Of a stretch of DNA of 64,000 nucleotides, positions 6,980 to 16,335 are shown one piece after another (position 1 is the stretch's first letter; every line of letters starts with the position of its first letter). The stretch comes from Aeoliella straminimaris (lineage in GTDB: Bacteria; Planctomycetota; Planctomycetia; Pirellulales; Lacipirellulaceae). The translations under genes and the position numbers were made by a program. The notes beneath the pieces are model-generated. The model was not told the DNA's origin. It saw nothing but the letters and a program-made list of their open reading frames with translations, and did no database searches. Where the stretch lies: the NCBI RefSeq assembly GCF_024054565.1, contig NZ_JAMXLR010000004.1, positions 1 to 64,000 on the forward strand, read 5' to 3'.

Positions 6980-8092
6980 CTAGTAAACTCCCACGGTCGT
7001 ACCGCCGGCGAGTTTGCTGAAGGGGCGGACACCGCTGATGCCATCCCAGGGGTATTGCTCGCATGGCGGTTCGCGCTCGCCTTCGTCGCGTTCCAGGAAG
7101 CCTGGCACGAAGAACTCCTTGGTGAGCGTTGTCAGCTTGGAGCGGCCGGTCTCTCCGTAGCCAACCACCTTGTCGGTGTCGTCGAAGTCGACAACCTGCA
7201 GCACCGCGCGAGGCTGGGGGGCGTGGTAGGTGATCTTGTATTTGTTCTCTTTGGTCACCGGTTCGCTGCAGGCCAGGCCCATCAGGGTGTTGCCATAGGT
7301 GGGGGTCATGTAGATGCCACTCACTTCGGGTGGGCCGCCGAACAGCTCCTGGACGCAGAATTTGGTCCACTGTGGGGTGAACTCGGTGCCGCCAGAGAAG
7401 ATGCCGGTGATGCCACACTCGGCGAGCGAGGTGCCGCGGTTCTCGAGTTCCAGGCAGAGTTGCTCGATCAGCTTGGGCGTACCGAACATGCACTTCACGT
7501 CATGTCCGGCGGTGAGAATGGTGACGGCCTGGTCGATGCAGTGCTTCTTGTATTCTTCCAGGTGATCCATCCACCCCTTCTTGATGAGCTTGATCACCCA
7601 CCGCGGGTCGAGGTCGATACAAAAACAAATGCCGCCGCGATGCTGGGCCAGGTGCTCTACCGCCAGGCGCAGTCGCCGCGGACCGCTGGGACCGAGCATC
7701 AACCAGTTGCTACCAGGGGGAAAGTACTCGTCGGGCAGCGTGTCGCTGAAGTTCGAATAGTCGGTGCGAAAGTCCTCCATGGCGATACGACTTTTGGGCA
7801 CGCCGGTCGTGCCGCCAGTTTCAAACACGTAGACCGGCTCGTGGGCCAGCCCCTGCGGCACCCATCGCCGCACCGGCCCGCCACGGAGCCATTCGTCCTC
7901 GAAGTCGGGAAATTTGTCCAGGTCGGCGAAGCATTTGACCTCGGTCAACGGATCGAAGTTCAGCTCGCGTTTCTTTTCGAGCCAGAAGGGACAACCCGTG
8001 TCGTCGCCAAAGTGCCAACGCACAATCTCGATCGTGTGAGCATCGAGTTGTTCCTGTGCCTGGTCGACGGCAGCTTGAAGAGAATCGGACAT
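6980..8092 (-). CDS. LuxE-like / phenylacetate-CoA ligase-like adenylate-forming enzyme
   Basis: This encodes 370 residues from MSDSLQAAVDQAQ. The AMP-binding P-loop-like motif is VFETGGTTGVPKSR (about residues 88-101), and the later FSGGTEFTPQW, YMTPTYGNTLMG and YGETGRSKLTT resemble the adenylate-contact segments of the acyl-protein synthetase LuxE and related ligases. At about 370 residues it is near the length of LuxE and lacks the full C-terminal lid of acyl-CoA ligases. Known family chemistry is activation of a carboxylic acid as an acyl-adenylate and transfer to a Cys or thiol. It is first in the minus-strand run with the aldehyde dehydrogenase-like and iron alcohol dehydrogenase genes. 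Confidence 0.7.
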   Translation of the reverse strand: MSDSLQAAVDQAQEQLDAHTIEIVRWHFGDDTGCPFWLEKKRELNFDPLTEVKCFADLDKFPDFEDEWLRGGPVRRWVPQGLAHEPVYVFETGGTTGVPKSRIAMEDFRTDYSNFSDTLPDEYFPPGSNWLMLGPSGPRRLRLAVEHLAQHRGGICFCIDLDPRWVIKLIKKGWMDHLEEYKKHCIDQAVTILTAGHDVKCMFGTPKLIEQLCLELENRGTSLAECGITGIFSGGTEFTPQWTKFCVQELFGGPPEVSGIYMTPTYGNTLMGLACSEPVTKENKYKITYHAPQPRAVLQVVDFDDTDKVVGYGETGRSKLTTLTKEFFVPGFLERDEGEREPPCEQYPWDGISGVRPFSKLAGGTTVGVY

Positions 8093-8265
8093 GGCGGGAG
8101 AGCGGCCTGGTGGGTGGGAAAGAAAGTTTCGAGGTTCAATTTTCAATATTCAACCAAATATGCTGATTGAACGCTGAGAATTGAACGCCGATCCTGGTGG
8201 TACTGAACGATAGCGGACCGGGCGCCGGGTGGCAAGTTTGTGAGACTCACCCGGCCCGTAAACAG

Positions 8266-8299
8266 CAATAGCCCCGACCAGAGTTGGCCGGGGCTATTG
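8266..8299. terminator. Strong hairpin, probable terminator
   Basis: A perfect 11-bp stem CAATAGCCCCG / CGGGGCTATTG with a 12-base loop, 30 bases past the stop of the minus-strand gene ending at 8329. The T-tract is weak on both strands, so factor-independent termination is likely but not certain. Confidence 0.6.
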
Positions 8300-8328
8300 A
8301 CGTTGAATTTCCGGAGTACCGCAGAACT

Positions 8329-8799
8329 TTAAGACTGAGCCTCGGATGTGTTCTGGGCGCCACTGGCACCGAGTTGGGCAAGCACCTGAATCACGCCATT
8401 CAGGTGGGCGAGGCGCGGTCCGTAGCGGTCGATGAATTCGTTGAGCATGAACTCACCTTCGACCAGGTCGTGCCGGGAGTCGCTGACCTCTTCGGTCAAC
8501 CGGTCGAGGTATTCGACTTGCACCTTGCTGAGCACTTCGGCCGCTTCGCGGCAGCCATCGGCCAGGCCAGGGTTCGCCTTCTTCCACTGGTTGAGTTCGT
8601 GGTTGCGTTGCTTTTGCGCGGCAGCCATGGTGCCCAGCAACTCTTCCAGTAGTTCGTTCGTGCGGTCTTGCGCAGCCAGCACTTCTCGTAATAATTCGGT
8701 GTGTTCTTCGTGTTGTGTAAGCACTGGGCGAGTTTGGCTGGAGGCAGTTACGTCGACCTGGGAAAACATCGAAGCAATGGAGGGTTGAGGATTGCTCAT
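8329..8799 (-). CDS. Small cytoplasmic coiled-coil protein, unknown function
   Basis: This encodes 156 residues from MSNPQPSIASMF. There is no signal peptide or membrane segment. The middle (about residues 25-120) is rich in Glu, Leu, Gln and Lys with heptad-like spacing, for example LLREVLAAQDRTNELLEELL, suggesting a helical coiled coil. A further in-frame ATG about 34 codons upstream would add an Arg/Gln/His-rich stretch that does not look like protein. It is a single gene ended by a strong hairpin. I do not recognise the family. Confidence 0.6.
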   Translation of the reverse strand: MSNPQPSIASMFSQVDVTASSQTRPVLTQHEEHTELLREVLAAQDRTNELLEELLGTMAAAQKQRNHELNQWKKANPGLADGCREAAEVLSKVQVEYLDRLTEEVSDSRHDLVEGEFMLNEFIDRYGPRLAHLNGVIQVLAQLGASGAQNTSEAQS

Positions 8800-9194
8800 G
8801 GGGCCCGAAGTCCTCGAATGTAATTGACGCTGAAATTGGGGACGATGCTCTTTGATATGGCGTTGCCGATCCAACAGCAGCCCTCGCCTGCGTGCCATCA
8901 TGTCGCACGGAGCACCAAGGGTGGACGCGGTTCGTGTCCCCTCGCCAGAACTTTAGTCTAACGGAAACAAGCGCGAGGTTCCAGAATCTGAATGCGGGTT
9001 TTCCGTGGATTGTGGAAGGTTCCCTCTGAAACTCCACCGACCAGGTAGTTGGCGAAATCTGTAATGATTCTTCCGGATTCAAGTGCTCGGTAGCTGCGTC
9101 CCGATTCTGCTTTTAGTGGGACTCTATTGCCCACGCTTCCCGTGCCCTTTCGCTAGCACTGCCTCTTGCGCCACTGCCCCCTCGACCAACGCCG
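8800..9194. other. Divergent intergenic region without a supported gene
   Basis: These 395 bases separate the minus-strand coiled-coil gene from the plus-strand gene at 9195. They presumably hold divergent promoters. I see no convincing open frame, RNA fold or palindrome. Confidence 0.4.
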
Positions 9195-9761
9195 ATGAGC
9201 ACCCCCAAGAAGTCCGCTGACCCCGACTTTGCATTTCTTACCGTACTGGAAGACGCCGCTGCCGGCATGCTGGGAGGCCTATTAGTGGTCAACCGGCGAG
9301 GACGGCCGATCGAATTCCATTGCACAGCGCCCATCAGGTTCAGCCGTGCCGAAGAAATCTTGTTCGGGCCCACGCTACGGCCCCACTTCTACTGCGAACG
9401 AATCGGCGCAGCTTTGCTGGCAAAGCTGTCGACGGACGTCGCCCTGGTGGTGGTGAACCAGCTCGACTGCTGGCCCGTGGCCGAGCAAACAGCCAAGCCC
9501 GTAGTGCTGGTGGACCCCAGTCGCGTGGAACCGGTCAACGACTCGGACCAGAGAACGGGTGGTGGCGACTCTGCGTGCCTGGATCAACTCGATCCATTGC
9601 AGCGTCCCGAGGCCGAACGGTTACTGGCCGAGCTGGCGCGGTACGTCGATCTATCCGAGCCGTTCGAACGCATCGAAGAGGCCATCCGCGAAGCGGGCTT
9701 GCTAGTTGCCGAAGACATCGAGCACCCTACGGACGAGGAGCACTATGCCGAAGCTGCCTGA
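9195..9761 (+). CDS. Hypothetical protein translationally coupled to a SNF2 helicase
   Basis: This encodes 188 residues with no signal peptide or membrane helix. The N-terminal half alternates short hydrophobic strands (LLVVNRRGRPIEFH, VALVVVNQLDCW, PVVLVDPSRV), suggesting a small alpha/beta or beta-rich fold. The C-terminal part is acidic and helical (PEAERLLAELARY...). Its last 17 bases overlap the chosen start of the SNF2 helicase, which has GAGGAG just upstream, so the two are probably made together. No family is recognised; a helicase partner or specificity subunit is a guess from context. Confidence 0.65.
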   Translation: MSTPKKSADPDFAFLTVLEDAAAGMLGGLLVVNRRGRPIEFHCTAPIRFSRAEEILFGPTLRPHFYCERIGAALLAKLSTDVALVVVNQLDCWPVAEQTAKPVVLVDPSRVEPVNDSDQRTGGGDSACLDQLDPLQRPEAERLLAELARYVDLSEPFERIEEAIREAGLLVAEDIEHPTDEEHYAEAA

Positions 9762-11460
9762 GTCGACAACTCCGCTGGCTCGGGTGTCGCTGTCGCTCGC
9801 GAATCTCGCCGGTGGATCATCCCAGCAGTCCACCACTCGCGAGCTCGTGGTTACCTCGACCAATATGTCGGACGCCCCGCTGCCCGAGGCGGTGTCGATG
9901 CCACTGATAACGGAGAAGGTGAAGGTCAAGAGCTTTCGGTTTGCCCCACGCGAAGAGGAGCCCGCGGGCGAGCGACCCAGTCGCCCGCGGCCGAATCGCA
10001 AGAAGAGCAAGCACACCCGCATCCGCGCGCCGCGGGATGTGGTTCGTCTGGAAGACCGCTTGAGCTACGTGCTGCAACCACCGCTGGAGACGTTGCTGGC
10101 GGACGAACTGGTGGAGCTGCCTTTCACGCCGTTCGACTACCAGCTGGACGGCATCGCCTTTCTGTTTCCGCGCAATCACGCGGTGCTGGCCGACGAGATG
10201 GGACTCGGCAAGACAATGCAGGCCGTAACGACCACGCGGCTGCTGGTGCGCAGCAAGCAGGCGAGGCACGTACTGCTGGTATGTCCCAAGCCACTGGTGA
10301 CCAACTGGCAACGGGAGTTCGCCCTCTGGGCACCTGAGATTCCGGTAACGGTGATCTCTGGTCCTGGTGCACGCCGCGAGTTCCTGTGGCGACAACGCGC
10401 CGTGGTGACGCTGGTAAACTACGAAACCTTGGTGCGAGACGAATCCATCGTCGAAGAACTCGACCTCCATTTCGATTTGGTCGTACTGGACGAGTCGCAA
10501 CGCATCAAGAATCGTTCCGGCACCACCAACCGTGTGGTTCGCAATCTGATGCGCGAACGGAGCTGGGCGCTGACCGGTACGCCGATTGAAAACAGCGTAG
10601 ATGATCTGGTGGGCATTTTCGATTTCGTCTCTCCGGGATCTCTCCGCACCGGGATGAAACCGCGTGAGATGGGACGCGCCGTTTCGGACGTGGTGTTGCG
10701 GCGGACCAAAGACCTGGTGATGCAGGACATGCCACCGAAGCTGGTTCGCGACTCGGAGATCGACCTTACCCCCGAACAATGGGACGCGTACCAGCGGGCG
10801 GAAAACGATGGTGTCGTGGAGCTGGGCGAGTTGGGCGAAGAAATCACGCTGCAGCACGTGTTTCAACTGGTGCTGCGACTCAAGCAGATCTGCAACTTCG
10901 ATCCCGCCACCGGCGAAAGCAGCAAGCGAGATCAACTGGCAGCCGAACTGGAAGAGGTCGCCGCCAGTGGTCGGAAGGCCATCGTCTTCAGCCAGTGGGT
11001 CGACACCATCGAAAAACTGAACGATTCGCTCACGCAGTTCCATCCCGCGCAATACCACGGCAAGGTGCCCCATGGACGTCGCGATACGGTACTGCAGCAG
11101 TTTCGCGAAGACCCCAAGTGCAGCGTGATCTTGATGAGCTATGGCGCGGGTGCCGTGGGGCTGAATCTGCAGTTTGCCAGCTATGTGTTTCTGTTCGATC
11201 GCTGGTGGAACCCGGCCGTGGAAGACCAAGCTATTAACCGCGCCCACCGCATCGGGTGTGCTGGACCTGTGACGGTAACTCGTTTTCTTGCGGCAGGCAC
11301 CATTGAGAAGCGGATCGACCAGATCCTGGCCGAGAAGCGAGAGCTGTTCGACGCGGTGTTCAGCGAGGGTCGCTCGCCTCGCAACCTGAGCCTGTCGCGC
11401 GAGGAGCTCTTCTCGCTGTTCGACCTGGCCACGCCCGAAGGCCGCATGCAGGCGGCGTAG
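9745..11460 (+). CDS. SNF2-family DNA helicase/translocase
   Basis: This encodes 571 residues from MPKLPESTTPLARV; GAGGAG lies 5 bases upstream of the ATG, which decides this start over an in-frame ATG 13 codons earlier. Superfamily 2 motifs are clear: motif I LADEMGLGKT (about 149-158), motif II VVLDESQRIKN (DESQ in place of DEAH), motif III ALTGTPIEN, and the C-terminal lobe with SQWVDTIEKL, MSYGAGAVGLNLQ and QAINRAHRIG. An extra basic N-terminal stretch (RPRPNRKKSKHTRIR) may bind nucleic acid. Known relatives move along duplex DNA and remodel bound proteins. The protein is compact, with little beyond the two helicase lobes. Confidence 0.9.
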   Translation: MPKLPESTTPLARVSLSLANLAGGSSQQSTTRELVVTSTNMSDAPLPEAVSMPLITEKVKVKSFRFAPREEEPAGERPSRPRPNRKKSKHTRIRAPRDVVRLEDRLSYVLQPPLETLLADELVELPFTPFDYQLDGIAFLFPRNHAVLADEMGLGKTMQAVTTTRLLVRSKQARHVLLVCPKPLVTNWQREFALWAPEIPVTVISGPGARREFLWRQRAVVTLVNYETLVRDESIVEELDLHFDLVVLDESQRIKNRSGTTNRVVRNLMRERSWALTGTPIENSVDDLVGIFDFVSPGSLRTGMKPREMGRAVSDVVLRRTKDLVMQDMPPKLVRDSEIDLTPEQWDAYQRAENDGVVELGELGEEITLQHVFQLVLRLKQICNFDPATGESSKRDQLAAELEEVAASGRKAIVFSQWVDTIEKLNDSLTQFHPAQYHGKVPHGRRDTVLQQFREDPKCSVILMSYGAGAVGLNLQFASYVFLFDRWWNPAVEDQAINRAHRIGCAGPVTVTRFLAAGTIEKRIDQILAEKRELFDAVFSEGRSPRNLSLSREELFSLFDLATPEGRMQAA

Positions 11461-11578
11461 CAATCTATCGGCTGCAGGGCTGTGCAATCAGTCCTGGGTG
11501 GACGGTTGTTATTGGGGCTGTTCTCCGCTAGCTTCGAGCAGAACGTTCTAGCAACCGCGCAAACTGGGAGACCTCGCA

Positions 11579-12427
11579 ATGGATGAGAAGTGGCCACTGG
11601 GTGTGTTCGCGAGTATCGACGCCGGCTTGGGTGTCGATTTACAGGTTGCCAAAGACTTGGGCGTCACCACGGTGCACCTCCACACTCCGCATGCCGAATC
11701 GCGGACGCCCGAACGGATTGCCGAGTTCCGAAAGACACTCGACGACCTGGGCATCCGGGTAACCTGCGTGTTTGCGGGCTTCGACGGCGAGAGCTACGCC
11801 GACATCCCAACTGTCGTGAAAACGGTGGGCCTGGTGCCCAAGGAAACTCGTTCCGCCCGTACAGCCGAGCTGATGGATATCGCCAAGTTCGCCCACGAGT
11901 TGGGAGTGGACACGGTGGGGCTGCACCTTGGATTCGTACCGCACGATACGAGCGATCCCGACTTCGCCGAACTGCTGGAAATTACTCGCCGGGTATGCGA
12001 TGCCTGCGCTGCGGACGGCCAGAATGTCCACCTGGAAACGGGCCAAGAACCGGCCGACGTGCTCGAGGGCTTCCTGACGGCGGTCGATCGGCCCAATCTG
12101 TACATCAACTTCGATCCAGCGAACATGATCCTCTATGGATGTGGAGAACCATTGCCCGCACTCGAACAGTTGGGCAAGTGGGTTCGCAGCGTTCACTGCA
12201 AAGACGCCAAGTGGTCGGACCAGCCGGGCGAAACCTGGGGCGCCGAAACTCCCTTGGGCGAGGGCGACGTCGATTTCGCTAAGTTCCTGGCCGTGCTGGA
12301 AAAAATCGGCTACACGGGCCCGCTGACGATCGAGCGGGAGATTCCGCAGGAGCCGGAGCGGCAAAAAGCCGAAATCGGCGGTGCCCTGTCGCTGCTCAAG
12401 ACGCTGAAAGCCGACTACGGGCTGTAG
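11579..12427 (+). CDS. Sugar phosphate isomerase/epimerase-like TIM barrel
   Basis: This encodes 282 residues, preceded by GGGAG. It has the AP-endonuclease 2 / xylose isomerase-like barrel: successive strands end in VTTVHLHTPHAES, VTCVFAGF, TVGLHLGF, NVHLETGQEP, INFDPANMIL, SVHCKDAKW and LTIEREI. The His, Glu and Asp residues at these strand ends would bind a divalent metal. Known members isomerise or epimerise sugars and related polyols such as inosose. It appears to be a single gene; substrate is unknown. Confidence 0.8.
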   Translation: MDEKWPLGVFASIDAGLGVDLQVAKDLGVTTVHLHTPHAESRTPERIAEFRKTLDDLGIRVTCVFAGFDGESYADIPTVVKTVGLVPKETRSARTAELMDIAKFAHELGVDTVGLHLGFVPHDTSDPDFAELLEITRRVCDACAADGQNVHLETGQEPADVLEGFLTAVDRPNLYINFDPANMILYGCGEPLPALEQLGKWVRSVHCKDAKWSDQPGETWGAETPLGEGDVDFAKFLAVLEKIGYTGPLTIEREIPQEPERQKAEIGGALSLLKTLKADYGL

Positions 12428-12607
12428 TCTCGTGTCGTAGCGGACACGCGGGCCGTAGCCAGGAGATAGGCTCCCAGTGCGGGATCCGCCAGGGTGAAAA
12501 AACCGGATACCGGTGGCTGAAAAGATTAGGCGAACTGGTTAAACTGAGGGTTTCCGCCCTCCCCGGCAACGCCGGACCGCCCGCCCTGCTTTCGGAACAC
12601 CCACCGC

Positions 12608-14560
12608 ATGCCTATTCTGCCTCGCCCCTGGACGATGGCCTGTCTCGCCCTGCATTTACTTGGCGCGACCCTGGCCACGAGTGCCCCAGTTGAACTGCCG
12701 GGATATCAGTCGGCCGACGAATTCGAAACGGCCCTTCAATCACTCGGCGAAAGCGATATCGCCACGGTCACCTCGCTCGGCAAGACTGCCGAGCAGCGCG
12801 ACATCCAACTGGTCACACTCGGTACGGGCGACTGGGCCGCCAAGCCCGCCGTGCTGGTAATGGGCAGCGTGGACGCCGCTAATTTGGTGGGCTCGGAGCT
12901 ATCGCTGCGAATGGCGCAGCAGTTGTCGACCCGCTACGCCGAGGGTGACGAAGCGGCCATCGAGTTGCTGGACGCCGTGACGCTGTACTTTATTCCCCGC
13001 CCCAGCCCCGACGCCTCGGCCCACGTGCTCGATGGTCCTACCACCGGCCGGGCCACGAACACCCGCTCGACCGACGACGACCGCGACGGCAAATACGACG
13101 AAGATCCCACCAACGACCTGAACGACGATGGCGTGATCACCATGATGCGTGTGGCCGATCCCGCCGGCCCCTGGATGGAGCACCCCGACGAGCCGCGTCT
13201 GTTGGTGCGAGCGGACATTAAGAAGAAGGAAGCGGGCAAGTACCAACTCTACTCCGAAGGCACCGACGACGATCAGGATGAAACCTGGAACGAAGACGGT
13301 CCCGGCGGCGTCGACTTCAACCGCAACTTGACTTTCAAGTACCCCTACTTCAAGCCAGGTGCTGGACGGCATCAGGTTTCGGAGCCCGAAACGCGTGCGG
13401 TGGTCGATTGGATGTTCACGCAGCCGAACATCTTCCTGGTGTTCTCTTTCGCCCCACAAGAGAACCTTGCCAAGCCATGGAACGCTGCCAAGGACAACGG
13501 CGGCCGCATCAAACAGCAAGTGCTGCGAGACGATAGTCCTTACTACGACTATCTCTCGGAGATGTACGTCGACAACATCGGCAACAAGAATTCCCCCGAT
13601 ACCGCCGCTCAAGATGGCGCGTTCACTCCCTGGGCGTACTTTCACTACGGACGCTGGTCGGTCGCCAGCCGCGGTTGGTGGATCCCTAAAATCGAACCTG
13701 CCAAGCCGGACGACGAGAAAACAGACGAGCAAGAAGAAGCTGATGAAGAGGCAGACGACGAACCGCCAGCCGTAGCAGAGGATGAAGCGGACGCAGACGA
13801 AGACGCGAAGAAAGAGTCGGCGCAAGACCCCGCTGCCGAGTCGGACGACGAGCCCGAAGCGGAATCATCGACCGATGAAGCCGCCACCGAGGATGAAGAC
13901 CAATCGGACGACGACAAGACAGACGAAGAGAAGTCCGAATCTAAGAAACCCGACACCCGTAACGCGGACGAAGTGAACGCCCTGGCTTGGTTCGCCCAGG
14001 AGGGAATCGAAGGCTTCGTCGAGTGGCAGGAGGTCGAACACCCGGACTTTCCCGGCAAGCAAGTAGAGGTGGGCGGCTTCAAACCGCTGCTCCGCGAGCA
14101 TCCACCCGCCGACGATCTCGACGAGTTGGCCACTCGGCATGCAAAATTCCTGGCCGATACCATCGCGCTCAGGGCCAAGCTCGCCTTTGGCAAAGCCAAG
14201 GTCGAAACCCTGGGGGCGGGCGTATATCGCATCCAGGCCACGGTTATCAATCAGGGCTATCTGCCCACCGTCAGCAGCATGGGCCGCACCGCCGGCAAAC
14301 TGCAGCGACTGGAAATCGAACTCAAACTGCCCGAAGGCAGTAAAGTACTGGTAGGCGATCGCCGGCAAACCCTCGGCACGCTCGACGGCGGAGGCGGCAA
14401 TCAGCAAGCCAAATGGCTGGTACGCCTGCCCGCGGGCACGGAGAAACTAGAGCTGCAGGCCGGCGAGCCCTCGGTTGGATATTGCCAACAGACCATCGAG
14501 CTGAACAAAGTGGATGAACCTCAACAGGCAGAAGAAACGGAGGCCAACGATGAAGGCTAA
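12608..14560 (+). CDS. Secreted M14 carboxypeptidase-like protein, catalytically degenerate
   Basis: This encodes 650 residues with an N-terminal signal sequence (about residues 1-25). It aligns with the following gene, an M14 zinc carboxypeptidase homologue, through the acidic calcium-loop-like segments DDDRDGKYDEDPTNDLNDDG and DDDQDETWNEDG and the shared FVEWQEVEHPDFPGKQVEVGG block. The zinc site is lost: the HxxE of the paralogue reads D89-A-A-N92 (GSVDAAN), the third His position lies in VFSFAPQEN, and the catalytic Glu segment is gone. About 85 strongly acidic residues (about 365-450, rich in Asp/Glu/Lys) are inserted before the conserved block. It overlaps the next start by 11 bases, so the pair is coupled. 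A binding or regulatory role is inferred. Confidence 0.75.
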   Translation: MPILPRPWTMACLALHLLGATLATSAPVELPGYQSADEFETALQSLGESDIATVTSLGKTAEQRDIQLVTLGTGDWAAKPAVLVMGSVDAANLVGSELSLRMAQQLSTRYAEGDEAAIELLDAVTLYFIPRPSPDASAHVLDGPTTGRATNTRSTDDDRDGKYDEDPTNDLNDDGVITMMRVADPAGPWMEHPDEPRLLVRADIKKKEAGKYQLYSEGTDDDQDETWNEDGPGGVDFNRNLTFKYPYFKPGAGRHQVSEPETRAVVDWMFTQPNIFLVFSFAPQENLAKPWNAAKDNGGRIKQQVLRDDSPYYDYLSEMYVDNIGNKNSPDTAAQDGAFTPWAYFHYGRWSVASRGWWIPKIEPAKPDDEKTDEQEEADEEADDEPPAVAEDEADADEDAKKESAQDPAAESDDEPEAESSTDEAATEDEDQSDDDKTDEEKSESKKPDTRNADEVNALAWFAQEGIEGFVEWQEVEHPDFPGKQVEVGGFKPLLREHPPADDLDELATRHAKFLADTIALRAKLAFGKAKVETLGAGVYRIQATVINQGYLPTVSSMGRTAGKLQRLEIELKLPEGSKVLVGDRRQTLGTLDGGGGNQQAKWLVRLPAGTEKLELQAGEPSVGYCQQTIELNKVDEPQQAEETEANDEG

Positions 14561-16325
14561 ACTCGCATTGTTGCTGCTGGCCTTCGCGGCCTCGCTGTCG
14601 GCCTACGCCGACCAAAAACCGATGTATCAACCACTCGGCGCGCCCGCCGATCCGGACATTTCGGCGCGTTGGAACTTCTACCGCGACTATGCCCAGGCTA
14701 CCGGACTGCTGAAGCAGATTGCTGCGGCGCATCCTGATATCTGCCGACTGGAGAGCCTTGGCACATCGCATGGCGGTCGTGAGATGTGGGTGATGACCAT
14801 CACCAATCAGGCTCAGGGCGACCAACAAGATGAAGCCCAGAAACCCGCCTTCTGGATCGATGGCGGCATCCATGCCAACGAAGTGCAGGCAGTGGACGTC
14901 GTGTTGTACACGGCCTGGTACATGACCGAGATGTACGGCCGCAACGAGACCATCACTCGCCTGATCGACGAGCGGGTGTTCTACCTGATGCCGATGATGA
15001 GCCCCGACTCGCGCGACGCTCACATGCACGAACCCAACACTACCAATGGTCCGCGCGGCGGCCAGCGACCAGTGGACGACGACCGTGACGGTCGGGTGGA
15101 TGAGGATCCTGCCGACGACCTGGATGGCGACGGGCACATCACACAGATGCGCATCCGGGATCCCCTCGGTCGGTACAAACCGGACGACGAGTATCCGGCG
15201 ATGATGGTTCGGGCCGACCCCGACGAGACCGGCAGCTACACCCTGCTCGGCGCCGAGGGCATCGACAACGACGGGGACGGCCGGGTGAACGAAGACGCTG
15301 ATGGATATTACGATCCCAATCGCGACTGGCCGTGGTACTGGGAACCTTCGTACGTACAGCGTGGCGCGCACAACTATCCGCTCAGCATCGAAGAGAATCG
15401 CATGGTGGCCGACTTCGTCATGGCTCACCCGAACATCGCCGGCGCCCAGTCCTATCACAACACCGGCGGCATGATTCTCCGCGGCCCCGGCGCCAAGCAG
15501 GATCGTTGGCCCCGGGAAGACATCGCCGTGTACGATCGGCTCGGCAAGCGAGGCGAGGAAATGCTGCCGGGTTATCGCTATCTGAACACGGCCGACGACC
15601 TGTACGAGGTCTGGGGGGGCGAAACGGATTGGTTCCACACCATGGTGGGCGCCTTCGCGTTTGTGAACGAACTGAACACTCCATTCAATCTATTCCGCGA
15701 ATCTGCTTCAGGAGGCTTTTTTGCCAGCCAGGATAACCAGCATAAGTTCGACAGACTGCTGCTGTTGGGGGATGGCTTCGTCGAGTGGCACGAGGTCGAT
15801 CACCCCACGTATGGTAAGATAGAGGTGGGCGGGCTGAAGAAGAACTGGGGGCGGCAACCTCCCTCGTTCCTGCTGGAGGAGGAGTGCCACCGCAACATGG
15901 CCTTCACCATGTGGCACGCCGACCAGTTGCCGAAGGTGGAAATCGAAGAGGTCGTCGTCCGCCCATTGGACGATGGTCTGTTCGAAGTGACCGCCACGCT
16001 GATGAATCGCAAACTGACCCCCACCCGCTCCGCATTCAACATCCAGCATAAGGTGACTCCGCCCGACGTGGCCCGCATCAGCGGCGACGACATCGAAGTG
16101 ATAGCAGCGTTGGTTTCGGACGACCGCCCGTTCGACGACGTGGAGGACGCCGGTCGGACCCCGCACGACGTGCAACTGGATGTCATTCGCCCCTGGCAAC
16201 CAAAATACGTGCGATGGCTGGTTACCGGCAGTGGCAACGTGGATGTGAACATTCAATCCATCAAAGGCGGCACGGCAAGCATCCAGGTGCCGCTTGAGGG
16301 ATCGGACGAAACAAAACAAGACTGA
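14550..16325 (+). CDS. Secreted M14-family zinc carboxypeptidase-like protein
   Basis: This encodes 591 residues from MKAKLALLLLAFAASLSAYA, a clear signal peptide; GGAGG sits 6 bases upstream, which fixes the start over an ATG 12 codons earlier. The zinc ligands are H108 and E111 (GGIHANE) and probably H303 (SYHNTGG), with the catalytic Glu probably E374 (FVNELNTPF), the order expected for M14 metallocarboxypeptidases. Acidic DxDxDG-type loops (DDDRDGRVDEDPADDLDGDG and DNDGDGRVNEDADG) may bind calcium. The C-terminal 110 residues form a separate beta-rich region. Overlap with the degenerate paralogue upstream and 10-base spacing to the next gene make an operon. The substrate is presumably an extracellular peptide. 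Confidence 0.8.
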   Translation: MKAKLALLLLAFAASLSAYADQKPMYQPLGAPADPDISARWNFYRDYAQATGLLKQIAAAHPDICRLESLGTSHGGREMWVMTITNQAQGDQQDEAQKPAFWIDGGIHANEVQAVDVVLYTAWYMTEMYGRNETITRLIDERVFYLMPMMSPDSRDAHMHEPNTTNGPRGGQRPVDDDRDGRVDEDPADDLDGDGHITQMRIRDPLGRYKPDDEYPAMMVRADPDETGSYTLLGAEGIDNDGDGRVNEDADGYYDPNRDWPWYWEPSYVQRGAHNYPLSIEENRMVADFVMAHPNIAGAQSYHNTGGMILRGPGAKQDRWPREDIAVYDRLGKRGEEMLPGYRYLNTADDLYEVWGGETDWFHTMVGAFAFVNELNTPFNLFRESASGGFFASQDNQHKFDRLLLLGDGFVEWHEVDHPTYGKIEVGGLKKNWGRQPPSFLLEEECHRNMAFTMWHADQLPKVEIEEVVVRPLDDGLFEVTATLMNRKLTPTRSAFNIQHKVTPPDVARISGDDIEVIAALVSDDRPFDDVEDAGRTPHDVQLDVIRPWQPKYVRWLVTGSGNVDVNIQSIKGGTASIQVPLEGSDETKQD

Positions 16326-16335
16326 GGCAAATACA

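Noticed and set aside
9817-11487. 556-codon frame antisense to the SNF2 helicase
   Set aside because: The helicase motifs on the plus strand are unmistakable, while the antisense translation is Arg/His-rich without domains.
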